A stretch of 56,362 bases of DNA. It comes from Isosphaeraceae bacterium (GTDB lineage: Bacteria; Planctomycetota; Planctomycetia; Isosphaerales; Isosphaeraceae). The notes below the pieces were generated by a model. The model did not search any database, had not been told where the DNA came from, and worked only from the letters and a program-made list of their open reading frames with translations. The translations under genes and the position numbers were made by a program. Of the stretch, positions 44,301 to 53,700 are shown in pieces (position 1 is the first letter of the stretch; each line of letters begins with the position of its first letter). The DNA lies in the NCBI GenBank assembly GCA_025356435.1, contig JANXSY010000085.1, positions 1 to 56,362 of the forward strand. The letters are read 5' to 3'.

Positions 44301-44397
44301 GGACGACCCACAGGGCTTCCGCCCCAACCCGCTCGATTGCCCGACCGCGAAGGTCAGCAGAATAAGGCCCGGTCCAGAGTAGGCGGGTTGGAGACAT
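41347..44397 (-). CDS. addB: AddB-like subunit with PD-(D/E)XK nuclease
   Basis: 1,016 residues. The N-terminal helicase-like domain has only a degenerate P-loop (LLWTGPYSADLRG), as in AddB. The C-terminal nuclease is complete: HATLEEIH, then FRGSIDRVDLIETATGPAFR and VIDYKSGKPP (Asp, Asp, Lys). An iron-sulfur-type set of cysteines is visible: ALCPFQFFQRY near residue 720 and CTNSCDYKVVC near 995. The spacing there is C-x3-C-x5-C, not the usual C-x2-C-x5-C. With AddA it forms the end-resection enzyme. It is first in the addB-addA operon. Confidence 0.88.
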   Translation of the reverse strand: MSPTRLLWTGPYSADLRGRAIERVGAEALWVVPTPLARDQVVAELTRRGSGPYAPSVFCWDQLWTEVARRHPGPPALLSDASARAILVASIDRARERDQLGPLSVVADLPGTRKALRSRIAAWTRSDRKLNEPPPRDDAVTRAEWAIFRLYRQLLAEHRAVDATGLAIWAANSLQADSLGRRKSVVFLDPVAPNLAQLNMIRWAVRRSLDVIVTLPTSGDISGDDPAISPLRSELMEAGFEDEAFEADDSNPRGTLETSLFSGESPFDQIGYVEGLSFVSGPQGEGLGLLLAREVRQCLESGIPPDEVLVLVRHVDDDAARAMEIMHSWGIPAYGSDRRPLGTEPAVAALRLAMSIPVGGWEGIPLIRLLRNGQIAAPDPSSRAEAASVIQSLRVFRGRSHIEAALDRASLPEGLDRLRATRARAVLDRIAKAIDPPSEETTWLGHAASLQRMAAKLGLGASARDHDALDAVWEALDDHSLIREFSGRPLDRDGFAREVEAILLDLDAPPQIAGPGIVRFATVDEVAGTRARAILLMNLAEGTFPTREAVVPQDGDDEGGIEGESLAFARERLQFLHALGSASDQVVLLSPTTDEKGQDLLPAGFLDDVRRLVDTSKTRTLARLDPSFREHPELAQAPADARVLALARACLDRQSASLRDLLGDPLHRGSLEGTAASLRLIHDRLRSREFTEFDGLLKDRSLIARIAEQFGPDHSFSASQFESFALCPFQFFQRYVLKIAPVDDGPELRDDRAAQGQRLHATLEEIHTSIQSEGANVDDLGRVEVHIQSRMSVDLQVDDVDAGEVAGGLRAIDDELLRRRLKKYASEFSTYRGTLGLDARPYRFELRFGGGEIDGVPALELGDGAGQVRFRGSIDRVDLIETATGPAFRVIDYKSGKPPEGVEVTKHLKLVQLPLYALAVERHFFGDSASTCDFGYWGVGQDGFKVVGLQKGDDWPAFRERVVEEVLRLASMLREGQFAVNPTKVDCTNSCDYKVVCRIGQIRNLEKELVTISAFP

Positions 44398-44433
44398 CTC
44401 GGTCAGACCTCCAACCCTTAGCCCGTGGCACGA

Positions 44434-45276
44434 CTATCCCGGCGATCGACTCGCCAGCGCTAGCACCGCGATTCCCAGGAGAAATAGGTATACAGAAAAA
44501 TACCATAAGACCCCCGCGCGAGCAAGGCGTACGAGCCAGATGATCGCGCTATAGCCCACAATCCCGGCTATGAGAGTCGCGAGCAAGATCGGCCCGATAT
44601 AGCTCGGCGCGAGCATTTCTGAGGTGACATCCTTCAATTCCAACACCCCTGCGCCGCCGATCACAGGGATCGCCATCAGCAGGCTGAAGCCGACCGCCCA
44701 GCTTCGATTGAAGCCGAGGGCGAGGGCCGTCGTAATCGTCAGGGCGCTCCGGCTCACTCCGGGGAGTGGTGCGAACATCTGCGCCAGGCCGACCGTCAAG
44801 GCGTCGAGATACGTCGTTTGCGACGGCCCTTTCTCGCCACCTTTGAGCCGTGTGGTTACCAGTAAGACGGCGGCCGTCACCAGGAAGCCCGCGCCGGCCC
44901 AGGTCAGGCTCCCGAAGGCGGCTTCGATCTTCTTCTTGAGCAACAGTCCGACGAACACCGCCGGAATCGTGGCGATGATCGCGAGAACACACGTGCGAAT
45001 GACCGCTCCTCGCTGAAATTCCGGCGGGACGCTCAGGTCTCCGAGGAATCCGCGTGTCGCATTCAGACCGACCTTGCGGTAATAGATGAGGATCGCCGCG
45101 AGTGTGCCGAGGTGGACCATCACCACGAAGAAGAGGTTTTCCGCGCCGGTCTGCGAGCGGCCTTGCATCCAGTCGAGGAATTTCTGGGTGATCGAGAGGT
45201 GGCCGTCGCTGGAGATCGGCAGGAACTCGGTGAGGCCCTGGACGATGCCCAGGATAATATCGTTGATCCAGATCAT
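44434..45276 (-). CDS. uppP: Undecaprenyl-diphosphate phosphatase UppP (BacA)
   Basis: 280 residues from ATG 45276, starting MIWINDIILGIVQGLTEFLP. The motifs EFLPISSDGHL near residue 20 and PGVSRSALTI near 170 carry the family's active-site residues; the usual EFLPISSTGH has S/T where D is found here. About eight membrane segments. It recycles the C55 carrier for cell-wall and glycan synthesis, and gives bacitracin resistance in other species. The frame is open further upstream (to 45363), but that stretch overlaps pgsA and is not family-like. Confidence 0.93.
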   Translation of the reverse strand: MIWINDIILGIVQGLTEFLPISSDGHLSITQKFLDWMQGRSQTGAENLFFVVMVHLGTLAAILIYYRKVGLNATRGFLGDLSVPPEFQRGAVIRTCVLAIIATIPAVFVGLLLKKKIEAAFGSLTWAGAGFLVTAAVLLVTTRLKGGEKGPSQTTYLDALTVGLAQMFAPLPGVSRSALTITTALALGFNRSWAVGFSLLMAIPVIGGAGVLELKDVTSEMLAPSYIGPILLATLIAGIVGYSAIIWLVRLARAGVLWYFSVYLFLLGIAVLALASRSPG

Positions 45277-45301
45277 GGGGCCTCGTAGGCGGGATGTCGG
45301 G

Positions 45302-45904
45302 TCAGGAAGAGGCGGCGTCATCGCTGAGTCGGGGGATGGCGGCGACGACGTACCCCAGACCACTATAGATCGTGAACCCGACCGCGAGCCACGTCAAGAC
45401 GTCGCGCGTCATCAGCCAGGCCGCCCCCGGCTTGGCGCTCAGGCAAAACAGGATGGCGGCGATCGAGAGGCATTGAAAGGTCGTCTTGAGCTTCCCGGCC
45501 ATCTTCGCTCCGAACGCTTGGCCCTTGCCTTCGATCAGCGAGCGGATGCCCTGGATCAGGAGTTCGCGAACGACGATCACCGCGACCATCCACGCCGAAA
45601 GTCCGGTGTCCGCCGTCGGCAGACTGACCAGATAGACGAGGATCGCCGTGACGAGCAGCTTGTCGACGAGCGGGTCAAGCTGGCGGCCGAGCGCTGAGGT
45701 TTGGTTCAGGAGGCGGGCGAAATAGCCATCGAGGGCGTCGGTGATCGCGGCGACCCCGAAGACGACCAGGGCACCGAAGAACCACTCGTGTGCGATCAAG
45801 ACCAGCACGATCACGCCCAGGCCGAGCCGGCTCATGGTGAGCGAATTCGGCACGTTCCAGAACCGAGGCGTCGACCGTGCCGGCGCGGCGTCTGCGACGT
45901 TCAT
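45302..45904 (-). CDS. pgsA: CDP-diacylglycerol--glycerol-3-phosphate 3-phosphatidyltransferase
   Basis: 200 residues. The CDP-alcohol phosphotransferase motif D-x2-DG-x2-AR-x8-G-x3-D-x3-D is complete: DALDGYFARLLNQTSALG then RQLDPLVDKLL. Five or six membrane segments. It makes phosphatidylglycerol phosphate, the precursor of PG and cardiolipin, in the inner membrane. The gene is between rimO and uppP, all in one direction with short gaps (10 and 25 bases), a likely operon. Confidence 0.93.
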   Translation of the reverse strand: MNVADAAPARSTPRFWNVPNSLTMSRLGLGVIVLVLIAHEWFFGALVVFGVAAITDALDGYFARLLNQTSALGRQLDPLVDKLLVTAILVYLVSLPTADTGLSAWMVAVIVVRELLIQGIRSLIEGKGQAFGAKMAGKLKTTFQCLSIAAILFCLSAKPGAAWLMTRDVLTWLAVGFTIYSGLGYVVAAIPRLSDDAASS

Positions 45905-45914
45905 GTCTGGGTGC

Positions 45915-47357
45915 TCATTGAATGATATTCAGGGGCGACGACGCCTTCTTGCGCGACTTGGGACGAGCACGTCGCCGACGGGGCGGGGCTGACGACTTCG
46001 CCTTGGCGACGAGGTCATAACCCGTCGCGCCGACGATCTCGCACGTCACCATGTCGCCGGGCTCAATCCCGTCTCCCTGGACATAGCACACGCCGTCGAC
46101 GTCGGGGGCGTCGGCATAGGTCCGGCCCATCATCAAGCCGACGAGCGATGGGTCGGTCGCGGGGCCATCGATCAGCACATCCATCTCTCTGCCGATGAGC
46201 GACTGATTGAAGGCGAACGCGATCTCTTGCTGCGCCGCCATTACGCGGTCTCGGCGGTCGGCCTTGACCTCTTCCGATAGGTGGCCGGGAAGTTTGGCAG
46301 CGGGGGTGTCGGGTTCGAGCGAATAGGGGAAGACGCCGAGCCGTTCGAACTTCGTGGCCTTGACGTAGTCGAGCATCTCTTCGAACTCGGCCTCGGTCTC
46401 GCCGGGGAAGCCAACGATGAAGGTCGTCCGCAAGACGAGGTTCGGGATCGTCGCGCGGAGGCGGTTGACGATCGTCACGGTCTCGTCTTTCGTGTGACGC
46501 CGATTCATCAATTTGAGCATGCGATCGTTGATATGTTGCAACGGCATGTCGAGATAAGGGATAACCTTCTTGCCGCTCGCGAGGGTCTCGTACAACTCTT
46601 CTGTAAAATAATTCGGATAGTTGTAGAGAATTCGAATCCAGTCGACCCCTTCGACTTCCTCAAGCGCCTGGAGCAATTCGGCCAGGCGGGGACGACCGTA
46701 GAGGTCGAGGCCATAATAGGTCATGTCCTGGGCGACGAGGTTCAACTCGCGGACGCCGTCTGCGACAAGTTCACGCGCCTCTTCGACGATCGCCTCAATC
46801 GGCTTGGTGATGTGCTTACCGCGCATGAATGGGATCGCGCAGAACGTGCAGAGCCGGTCACAGCCTTCCGAGACTTTCAGATACGCGAGGTGCTTGGGAG
46901 TGATCCGCAGCCGAGACCGATCATCCTGCGCCTGGATTGGCACGGGGCGGAAGAGAGTGCGCTGCTCGTGGAGATCGCCCATGATCCGGTCGGCGATCTT
47001 GGCGATCTCTTCGCGGCCATAGACGCCGACGACCTGATCGACGTCGGGGACCTCTTCGAGCAACATTTCCTTCTGCCGCTCGGCCAGGCAACCCGCGACG
47101 ACCACCCCTTTGAGCAGTCCTGCCTTCTTGCGGTCGAGCATCTCGCGGATCACGCCGAGTGACTCTTGCCGCGCGGCGTCGATAAAACCACAGGTGTTGA
47201 TGATAACCAGGTCGCACTTCTCGGCGTCGGGCACGAGCACATACCCATCCTGCGCCAAAAGCCCAAGCATCCGCTCGGAGTCGACGAGGTTTTTCGGGCA
47301 GCCCAGGCTCACGAAGGAGTAAGTACCTTTGACTTGCGAAGCATCACTCATTGTCAA
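45915..47357 (-). CDS. rimO: Ribosomal protein S12 methylthiotransferase RimO
   Basis: 480 residues. The N-terminal UPF0004 domain has three cluster cysteines (SLGCPKNLVDSE, INTCGFIDAA, VAGCLAER), and the radical-SAM motif CDRLCTFC sits near residue 167. A TRAM domain follows at about 375-450. It adds a methylthio group to Asp88 of S12. The C-terminal tail of 25 residues is rich in Arg, Lys and Ser (RRRRARPKSRKKASS), which is extra to the family. ATG 47351 is an alternative start two codons in. Confidence 0.92.
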   Translation of the reverse strand: MTMSDASQVKGTYSFVSLGCPKNLVDSERMLGLLAQDGYVLVPDAEKCDLVIINTCGFIDAARQESLGVIREMLDRKKAGLLKGVVVAGCLAERQKEMLLEEVPDVDQVVGVYGREEIAKIADRIMGDLHEQRTLFRPVPIQAQDDRSRLRITPKHLAYLKVSEGCDRLCTFCAIPFMRGKHITKPIEAIVEEARELVADGVRELNLVAQDMTYYGLDLYGRPRLAELLQALEEVEGVDWIRILYNYPNYFTEELYETLASGKKVIPYLDMPLQHINDRMLKLMNRRHTKDETVTIVNRLRATIPNLVLRTTFIVGFPGETEAEFEEMLDYVKATKFERLGVFPYSLEPDTPAAKLPGHLSEEVKADRRDRVMAAQQEIAFAFNQSLIGREMDVLIDGPATDPSLVGLMMGRTYADAPDVDGVCYVQGDGIEPGDMVTCEIVGATGYDLVAKAKSSAPPRRRRARPKSRKKASSPLNIIQ

Positions 47358-47782
47358 ATGTTTCTCTGATGATCTGATCTATTGCGCGATGAATAAGCTG
47401 TTCATCGCTCTTTGGCCTGACGGGTGCTCTTATCGGATCGATGGATTTGAGCAGCAGCACTGAGATGTCTTGCCAACGCTCGGTCGATGTGGCTTAACCC
47501 TCTGAACGGTGTCGGCACACCATCTCTGGATGTCCCACGTCGAAGGTCCGGCCGCTCGCCATGCACATAGGAAAGGGGCGGAATGGTTCGGAGGTGACAA
47601 AATCCAAAACGATTCCTTGTGCCAGCATGGTCGAGGCGTTTGTCCCCAAGAATGGCTCAGAGGGTTACAACTTCAACGTCTAAGCCTATGTTGCCTACCG
47701 ACTCGGCGTCAAGCCGTCGAACGAAGTCCGGACCGGCAAACACTTGTTTTCCCGCGATCGGACCATTAGACTAATCGCAGTC
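47358..47782. other. Intergenic region before tRNA-Arg
   Basis: 425 bases with no intact gene. A stretch at 47590-47755 has protein-like pieces (VEAFVPKNGSEGYNFNV, stop, AYVAYRLGVKPSN), possibly another decayed gene; this is weak. The last 40 bases hold the tRNA-Arg promoter candidate. Confidence 0.4.
47744..47772 (+). promoter_or_regulatory. Candidate promoter of tRNA-Arg
   Basis: TTGTTT (47744-47749) and TAGACT (47767-47772) are spaced by 17 bases, and the start of the tRNA is 11 bases after the second box. The second box is part of the palindrome ATTAG-A-CTAAT at 47765-47775. Confidence 0.4.
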
Positions 47783-47856
<74 letters not shown>

Positions 47857-47988
47857 TTTCTGTAAGTCCCGCCGAGAGCAAGTTTTAGCTCGTCCGTCGG
47901 GCAAGACGGCGTGGCCCAAGTTCTCCACAAAAGCCGGTACACTATCGGCTTTGGAGATTGGCCCGCATCCGATTGTATAACTTGCACT

Positions 47989-48720
47989 CCCTCCTATCGC
48001 CTCCACAAGCGATCCGGGCAAGCCGTCGTGATGGTGAACCGTCGCGACTTTTATCTCGGCAAGCATGGCTCACCGGATAGCCGGTCCGAATACGATCGGC
48101 TGTTGGCGGAATGGCTCGGCTCTGGTCGTCGCTCCCAACCGATCAAGAGCGAGCGGGCCGTGGTAGCAGACTCGGGGACGAGTTCGATACTCCGTCGTCC
48201 GTCCATCATGGCCTTCAGGCCGTCACGGGCCTGCGGAGGGGCGGAGCGGAGGTAAGAGAGTCGGAGCCGGTCAAACCTGTCGCGGTGGCGTTTGTCGAAG
48301 CCATCTGGCCCCATGTCGCAAGACAGTTTTGGGCTATGGCCAAGTTGCAACGGCTTACGGCGATGCGACCGGGGGAAGTCTGCATGATGCGGGCGACAGA
48401 CAACGCTACGTCGGGGTGAGTCTGGCTGTCCGATCTCGGCCCACACGCCCAAGCCGTTCGGAAACCCTGGCTCCGAACCGAGCCTGCCGCCTATCTGTTC
48501 TCTCCGGCAGAGGCGACGGTCGAGCGTCGAGCCATCATGCGAAAAAGCGAAAGACCCCGTTCAACCCTTACAGACTGATCGGAGCAAGCAAACTCCCGAC
48601 AAGGTCCCGGGTGAGCGTTAAGATATGGATTCCTATCGTCGCGCCGTATCCAACGGTTGCAATCGGGCGTGTGTGCCTAAACTCGATCCATAGCGCAACC
48701 TCGAGTTTTCAGTTTCGCCG
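47989..48720 (+). pseudogene. Tyrosine recombinase/integrase, heavily decayed
   Basis: Pieces of one planctomycete integrase type occur in order. The N-terminal SAM-like part is YRLHKRSGQAVVMVNRRDFY then LGKHGSPDSRSEYDRLLAEW (frame 1). In frame 3 follow HHGLQAVTGLRRGGAEVRES, VKPVAVAFVEAIWPHVARQ and LTAMRPGEVCMMRATD (the first catalytic Arg lies in MRPGE), a stop at 48417-48419, and then LGPHAQAVRKPWLRTEPAAY. Further on SYRRAVSNGC and NSIHSATS resemble the SYRRAI and RLRHSAAT parts with the second active-site motif. Internal deletions, frame changes and at least two stops mean it is not functional. It lies just downstream of tRNA-Arg, a usual target. Confidence 0.8.
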
Positions 48721-48865
48721 GCTTCGAACTCGACCGCCGAAGTCGAAAAACTCGGGGTCTCAAAGTGATTCGGGTTTAGAACGACTTGACACGAAGGAAT
48801 CGAACGAGGAGATCGTTGATCGGAGCTAACGCAGTATTGCTGAGGAGACGCCCCGATGACGGCTT

Positions 48866-50242
48866 TCACCGGGCGCTCACGAAAGAAGGGCTGTGCGATT
48901 TCAAGAGGCCATCGATCCGCTCGAGGTCTCTATGCATCTCAACGAGATTTCGGAAACGCTGGTTAGGGTTTTTCGCCAACCCTTTATGGATCCAAGAAGC
49001 GAGACCTTCTGAGATCTCGGGCCGTCGTTGTCGGACTGGGATTGGTGGCTCGTGGACGATCCGATGCAGCATCTCGGGGACAGACCCATCGGTGTCGAAT
49101 AGATAGTGCCCGGTGAGGAGGTAGTAGAGCGTCGCGGCGATTGCGTATTGATCAGTCGCTTGCTCGGCTGCGGCGAAGTCTTGGAGTTGCTCCGGGGCGA
49201 CGAACGGGAAATGGCCCGCCTTGAGGCAGGCGTTCGTGAGCCTGGCCTGCGCATCTCCCGAAGTGAAACGGGCGAGCCCGAAGTCGGCGAGCTTTAACCG
49301 CTCCTCATTCCGGACCCGGGTAATGAGTAGGTTGTTGGGCTTGATATCACGATGGATCAGCCCCTTAGCGTGGGCGTAATCCACGGCCTCAAGGAGCTGG
49401 GTGGCGAGGCTGAAGACTCTCTCGATCTCGAACGGCCCGGAGGTGTCGAGAATTTTTGCAGCATCCTGCCCCTCGACATATTCCATGGCGAGATAATATC
49501 GCCCTTGGTTCTCGCCCGCTTCGAGGAAGGCGACGATATTGCGATGCATCAACCGGCTGAGGATCTCTCCCTCGCGGAGGAAGCGGGCTTTATCCACCGC
49601 CGTCCATCCCGAACCGAGGTCGAGACCCGTTTTGAGCGCTACACGCAGCTTGTCCTTGGCGCGGAGGGCGAGCGAGACTGAGCCCATACCGCCCTGGCCG
49701 AGCGGCCGGAGGATGTAATAGTCGGGCGTCCATTGCTCGCTGTCGGCCATCTCGTCTCGACAGATCACGCAGAGGTCGACGGGCGACTCCGGCGATTCGG
49801 CCTCAATGTACGTGGAGCGGCAACCGAGACAGAGCTTGGCCAACTGTTCGAGAGTAGGCCGATTGTCGTTCGAGCCGTATAGGTCCATGTCAATGGTATG
49901 AGGCCGCGTGCCGATCGCCGAGCCTTCTCCAGTGATGTTGACCCGAAAGGTTGTCTCGCCCGCTGCAATCTCGTCGCCGTCGGCGAGGATCGCGTCGGTG
50001 ACGCGGCTACCATTCACAAACGTCCCGTTGGAGCTGTTGCGGTCACGGACCATCACCCGGTCACACCTCAGCTCAATGCTGAAGTGATGTCGCGACATGT
50101 GATGGTCGGTCCGCTTGACGCGAAACGCCGAATCCGACCCGCGCCCGATCGGATAATCCTTAACTTCCGCCGATCTGGGCGTATCGAACGGCGTCGACAT
50201 GCCGAGATTTTCGCCCAAGATGATCGTCAGGAGGACTTTCAT
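48866..50242 (-). CDS. FHA-domain Ser/Thr protein kinase
   Basis: 458 residues from ATG 50242. An FHA domain (about residues 20-90: GRGSDSAFRVKRTDHHMSRH, then SSNGTFVNG) is followed by a short Cys-containing linker (CLGCRSTYI, CVICRDEM: a possible zinc knuckle). A full protein kinase comes next: GQGGMGSVS (glycine loop), VALKTG (Lys), HRDIKPNNLL (catalytic loop), DFGLA and APEQ. All catalytic residues are present, and there is no membrane segment, so it should act in the cytoplasm on phospho-signalled partners. Its upstream region holds a G12 tract. It is divergent from the giant beta-helix gene. Confidence 0.92.
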   Translation of the reverse strand: MKVLLTIILGENLGMSTPFDTPRSAEVKDYPIGRGSDSAFRVKRTDHHMSRHHFSIELRCDRVMVRDRNSSNGTFVNGSRVTDAILADGDEIAAGETTFRVNITGEGSAIGTRPHTIDMDLYGSNDNRPTLEQLAKLCLGCRSTYIEAESPESPVDLCVICRDEMADSEQWTPDYYILRPLGQGGMGSVSLALRAKDKLRVALKTGLDLGSGWTAVDKARFLREGEILSRLMHRNIVAFLEAGENQGRYYLAMEYVEGQDAAKILDTSGPFEIERVFSLATQLLEAVDYAHAKGLIHRDIKPNNLLITRVRNEERLKLADFGLARFTSGDAQARLTNACLKAGHFPFVAPEQLQDFAAAEQATDQYAIAATLYYLLTGHYLFDTDGSVPEMLHRIVHEPPIPVRQRRPEISEGLASWIHKGLAKNPNQRFRNLVEMHRDLERIDGLLKSHSPSFVSAR

Positions 50243-50274
50243 GGCACAACCAACCCTCAAAAGCAGGGTGGAAA

Positions 50275-50286
50275 GGGGGGGGGGGG
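50275..50286. repeat. Homopolymeric G12 tract
   Basis: Twelve consecutive G on the plus strand, immediately upstream of the kinase gene on the minus strand (33 bases from its ATG). The next longest runs of C or G that I saw in this window are eight bases. Such tracts are prone to slipped-strand changes and also to sequencing error. Confidence 0.85.
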
Positions 50287-50652
50287 ATCAAGCAACGATC
50301 CGAGCGATCGAGACGTTGATCTGAGCGACAGTAGAAAACACGGAAAAGTCAGGCCTAATGTCCACAAGATACCACAATATCCGAGACGACTTACCCAAGA
50401 CGCAAACGTCCTAAACATGCCTTCGGTGGTTAACACTCGATCTAAAAATAACCGCATGTTTCTCTGGGATCAAGGATAAATCAAAAAATCTCCCCCTCTT
50501 GGCCCATTCATCCGGACATCCCAGGCACCGTCCGCGGGCTGTGATATCCACAGCGGTCATGGGAACTTAATTTTTCTGAACAATCTGTTTTTGATTTAGA
50601 AACAATGTTTGGATGTCGATTGACTTGCTTGCTAAGCTGGATAAGTAGAGTA

Positions 50653-50665
50653 AATTAGTCTAATT
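50653..50665. promoter_or_regulatory. Perfect 13-bp palindrome upstream of the beta-helix gene
   Basis: AATTAG-T-CTAATT, 124 bases before ATG 50789. It contains the TTAG-N-CTAA core that also occurs at 21465 and 47766. Confidence 0.5.
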
Positions 50666-50788
50666 GAAGCCAAGATATATCGACGACGATGATGTCGTGT
50701 GTCTGACAGCGGTTGTCTTCGGAATCGGAACAAGTCAAACCCGCATCACGCGGTCCAAGCTGATTAACCAAAGAACCAGGAGAGTCGC

Positions 50789-53700
50789 ATGATCCCCCCC
50801 CATGACTCGACCCGTGACCTCACCTCGCGTCCCACCCGCCACCGCCGACGCGGCTCAAAGCGAGGCCTCCTCGCTCGCCCAATGACGGCGCAGGCTCCGT
50901 GGTGCGTCCTGGAGCGGTTGGAGGAACGGACGCTGTTGGCAGCTGCGGTATTGAATCTAGGTACTGGAGTGCTTACATCCGTCAGCATCGGCACGACTGG
51001 CGACCTGATCGCACCCCATGCCACGCTCATGGGTGTGCCCGACCTGACCGCGTCGGGGACCTTGACGGTTTCGGCATCGACGGCGTCGGCCAAAGATCAA
51101 ATCACGATCAGAAATCTCAACACGTCGATCGGCTTTGTCACTGCCGGCACGAATGACGGCACGAATGGTAAGTTGGTCGTGACCCTGAACAAAATGGACA
51201 CGGATCTACAGATTCAGGATCTCATTCAAAACATCCAATACAGCAACACGAGCACGAGCGTTCCTTCTCCGTTGCATTCCATCACTTTCACACTCGCTGG
51301 GATCGACTTTTCTCCAAACCCATTGAGTGCGAATACTTTCACGACCACGACCAAGGAGATCACGTTCGACACCGGCCTTTCCGTCCTCTTCGCGGATTTG
51401 ACAATTCCAGAGCTGATCATCGGTGAGGATCTGACCTATAGCGTGGTGGTGGCGAACACGAGCGGCCACGATGAGTCGAAGATCGCCCTCAATCTGAACC
51501 TGCCTACGAATGTCATCTTAAGTCCGCTGTCACAGTCCAACCCCCCGTTTTCGCTCTCCGCTGGCATGACCAAAACTTTGATGTACACGGTGAGGGCACA
51601 ATCGACTTACGACACGACAAACAAGTTGACGGCTTCTGTCTTCGCGACGTTTACCACGGATAAAACGGTCTCAATCACGACGATGCAATACACCTCTATG
51701 CCGATGCCCGTCGGCTACGTCCAGATTACCTCCCCGGCGACGGTCGTCGCCGACGGTACTCCGCCGTCGGTTGCCTTCACGATCGCGCTTGGTTCGAAGG
51801 ACAGTAACTTCCCGCAGGGTCACGACTTCGTCAAGGACTTCGGACGAACGGTGAGCGTCAACGTGGGAAAGTCGGGGACAGCGGATTCGACAGACATCAC
51901 GCTCGTGACGAATTCACCGGTGTCGGTCGGCGGCCAACCCGTGACATTTACGGTGCAACCGCTCGACAATCATCTGATCAATGTCACTCGCGATTTGGAC
52001 CTTCAGCTCACGCTTGCCAACGATTCGAGCCCAGGCACAGCGGATCAGACCGTCGCGAAGCTAGACATCAAACACGTCAACGCCAACGCCACGTCAGTGA
52101 CGAACACTGGCGACGTGGACAGCATTGGTTCGTTCCGGTATGCCCTCAAAGCGGCAATCGCCAACTACAACGTCAACAAGGTCATTCAAACGGTAGGCTT
52201 CAACACTAACCTCACCGGGACAATCACCCTCAGCAGCGCCCTAGATACGATCACGGTCCCGGTCAAGATCGTCGGCGTGCCAGGAGTCATCATTGATGGA
52301 TCGCAAGTTACTGGTTCCGCGCTCACAATCGGAGCGCAGGTCAACATCAGCAACTTGACAATCCAGAACTCTCAAGGCTTCGGCATTCTCGTCATGCCCT
52401 CGTCGGACAACTCCAATTTCACCAACGATACGCTCCAGAACAACACGTTGGGCGGGATCAAATTCAACGGGGTGAGCGGCAATACCATCTCCGGCAGCAT
52501 GATCAGCAACAATTCCGGACCTGGCATCGAGATCATGGGTGCAACGGGCAATCTGATCGGCACTGCAACAAACATCCTCAGCAACGGTGGCGGGACCGGC
52601 AACATAATCGCCAACAACGGCGGGGATGGAGTTCTCATCGACTCCGTTAGCACCAACAACGACATTCATGGCAACTCGATCTATGGGAACGGCAATCTTG
52701 GGATTAACAACAAGAACGATCCCTCCGCGCTGACCGTTCTTGGCGCGAGCTTGATTAACGGTCAATTAAGCGTCCAGGTCCAAGCCAAGCTCGCCATGAA
52801 CACGACGACTCGGTTCGACATCTTCACGCAAGACGGAGGAACGTCAAATCCCCAAGGGCAGACCTACTTGGGAAGCATGGACGTAACATCTACCTCGCCC
52901 AACGTCTCAAGTTATCCACTGAGGATCGCGACTTCGTCCCTCGTTACCGTGGGACAGATCGTCACCGTGAACGCAACGACCGTGAACGCAACGACCGTGA
53001 CGACACCTGTGGTCGCCCTGAGCGACACCTCCCAGTTTTCGATGTCCGCGACCATCACCGCCGATAAGATCACGGTCACGAGTCTCGGCGACACCGATGA
53101 CATAACAAAGAAGATAGATCTCGAGCACCTCACTCTCCGCACGGCGATCCGACTTGCCAATTGGAACAGCATGAAGTCCGGGATGGCGAGCACGATTGTT
53201 TTTGACCTTAAGTCGACAAACCCCATTACTCTGTTGGATCTACTTCCCGACATCACGGGGCAGGTCATCATCGACGGCTATCAGGCGACGGGCGATCGCC
53301 GTAAGTCTGACAGAGATGGCGTCGAGACCGCAGCCGCCATCTCAGTGACCCTTGTCGGAGGCAGCGGTGTTAAGGTCGGCCTCACGATCAACGGGGCAGG
53401 TGCGACGATCGAGGGCCTGCGATTCCAGAATTTCGCATCCGAAGCGATCTGGGTCCAAACCAGTTTGAGTGGTTCACAAATCAGCGGAAACGAGATTGGG
53501 GTCGGATCGAGTGCTGAAGACTATGGTGTCAAGGTCGATGTCTCAACCGGCGCATCCAACGTTCTGATCGGCGGGCCGGGCATCGTCGATCGCAACATTA
53601 TCTCGGGGAACAAGACGGCCGGGGTCTACGTGAGTCGCACGTCCACGGGGGCGACGATTGAGGGGAATTTCATCGGACTCAATAGTGATGGACTGTCGCT

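Larger units (their letters stand above)
50243..50788. promoter_or_regulatory. 546-base divergent regulatory region with a G12 tract and a palindrome
   Basis: No gene. A run of 12 G (50275-50286) lies 33 bases upstream of the kinase ATG, on the template side. AATTAG-T-CTAATT, a perfect 13-base palindrome, lies at 50653-50665. The stretch 50560-50680 is A+T-rich. TTGACT at 50620-50625 is a possible -35 for the beta-helix gene. AGGAGAG before ATG 50789 is its ribosome-binding site. Confidence 0.55.

Noticed and set aside
52963..52999. Tandem 15-base repeat (ACCGTGAACGCAACG) in the beta-helix gene
   Set aside because: Two-copy coding repeat (TVNAT) in a protein that is repetitive overall; not evidence of a distinct element.
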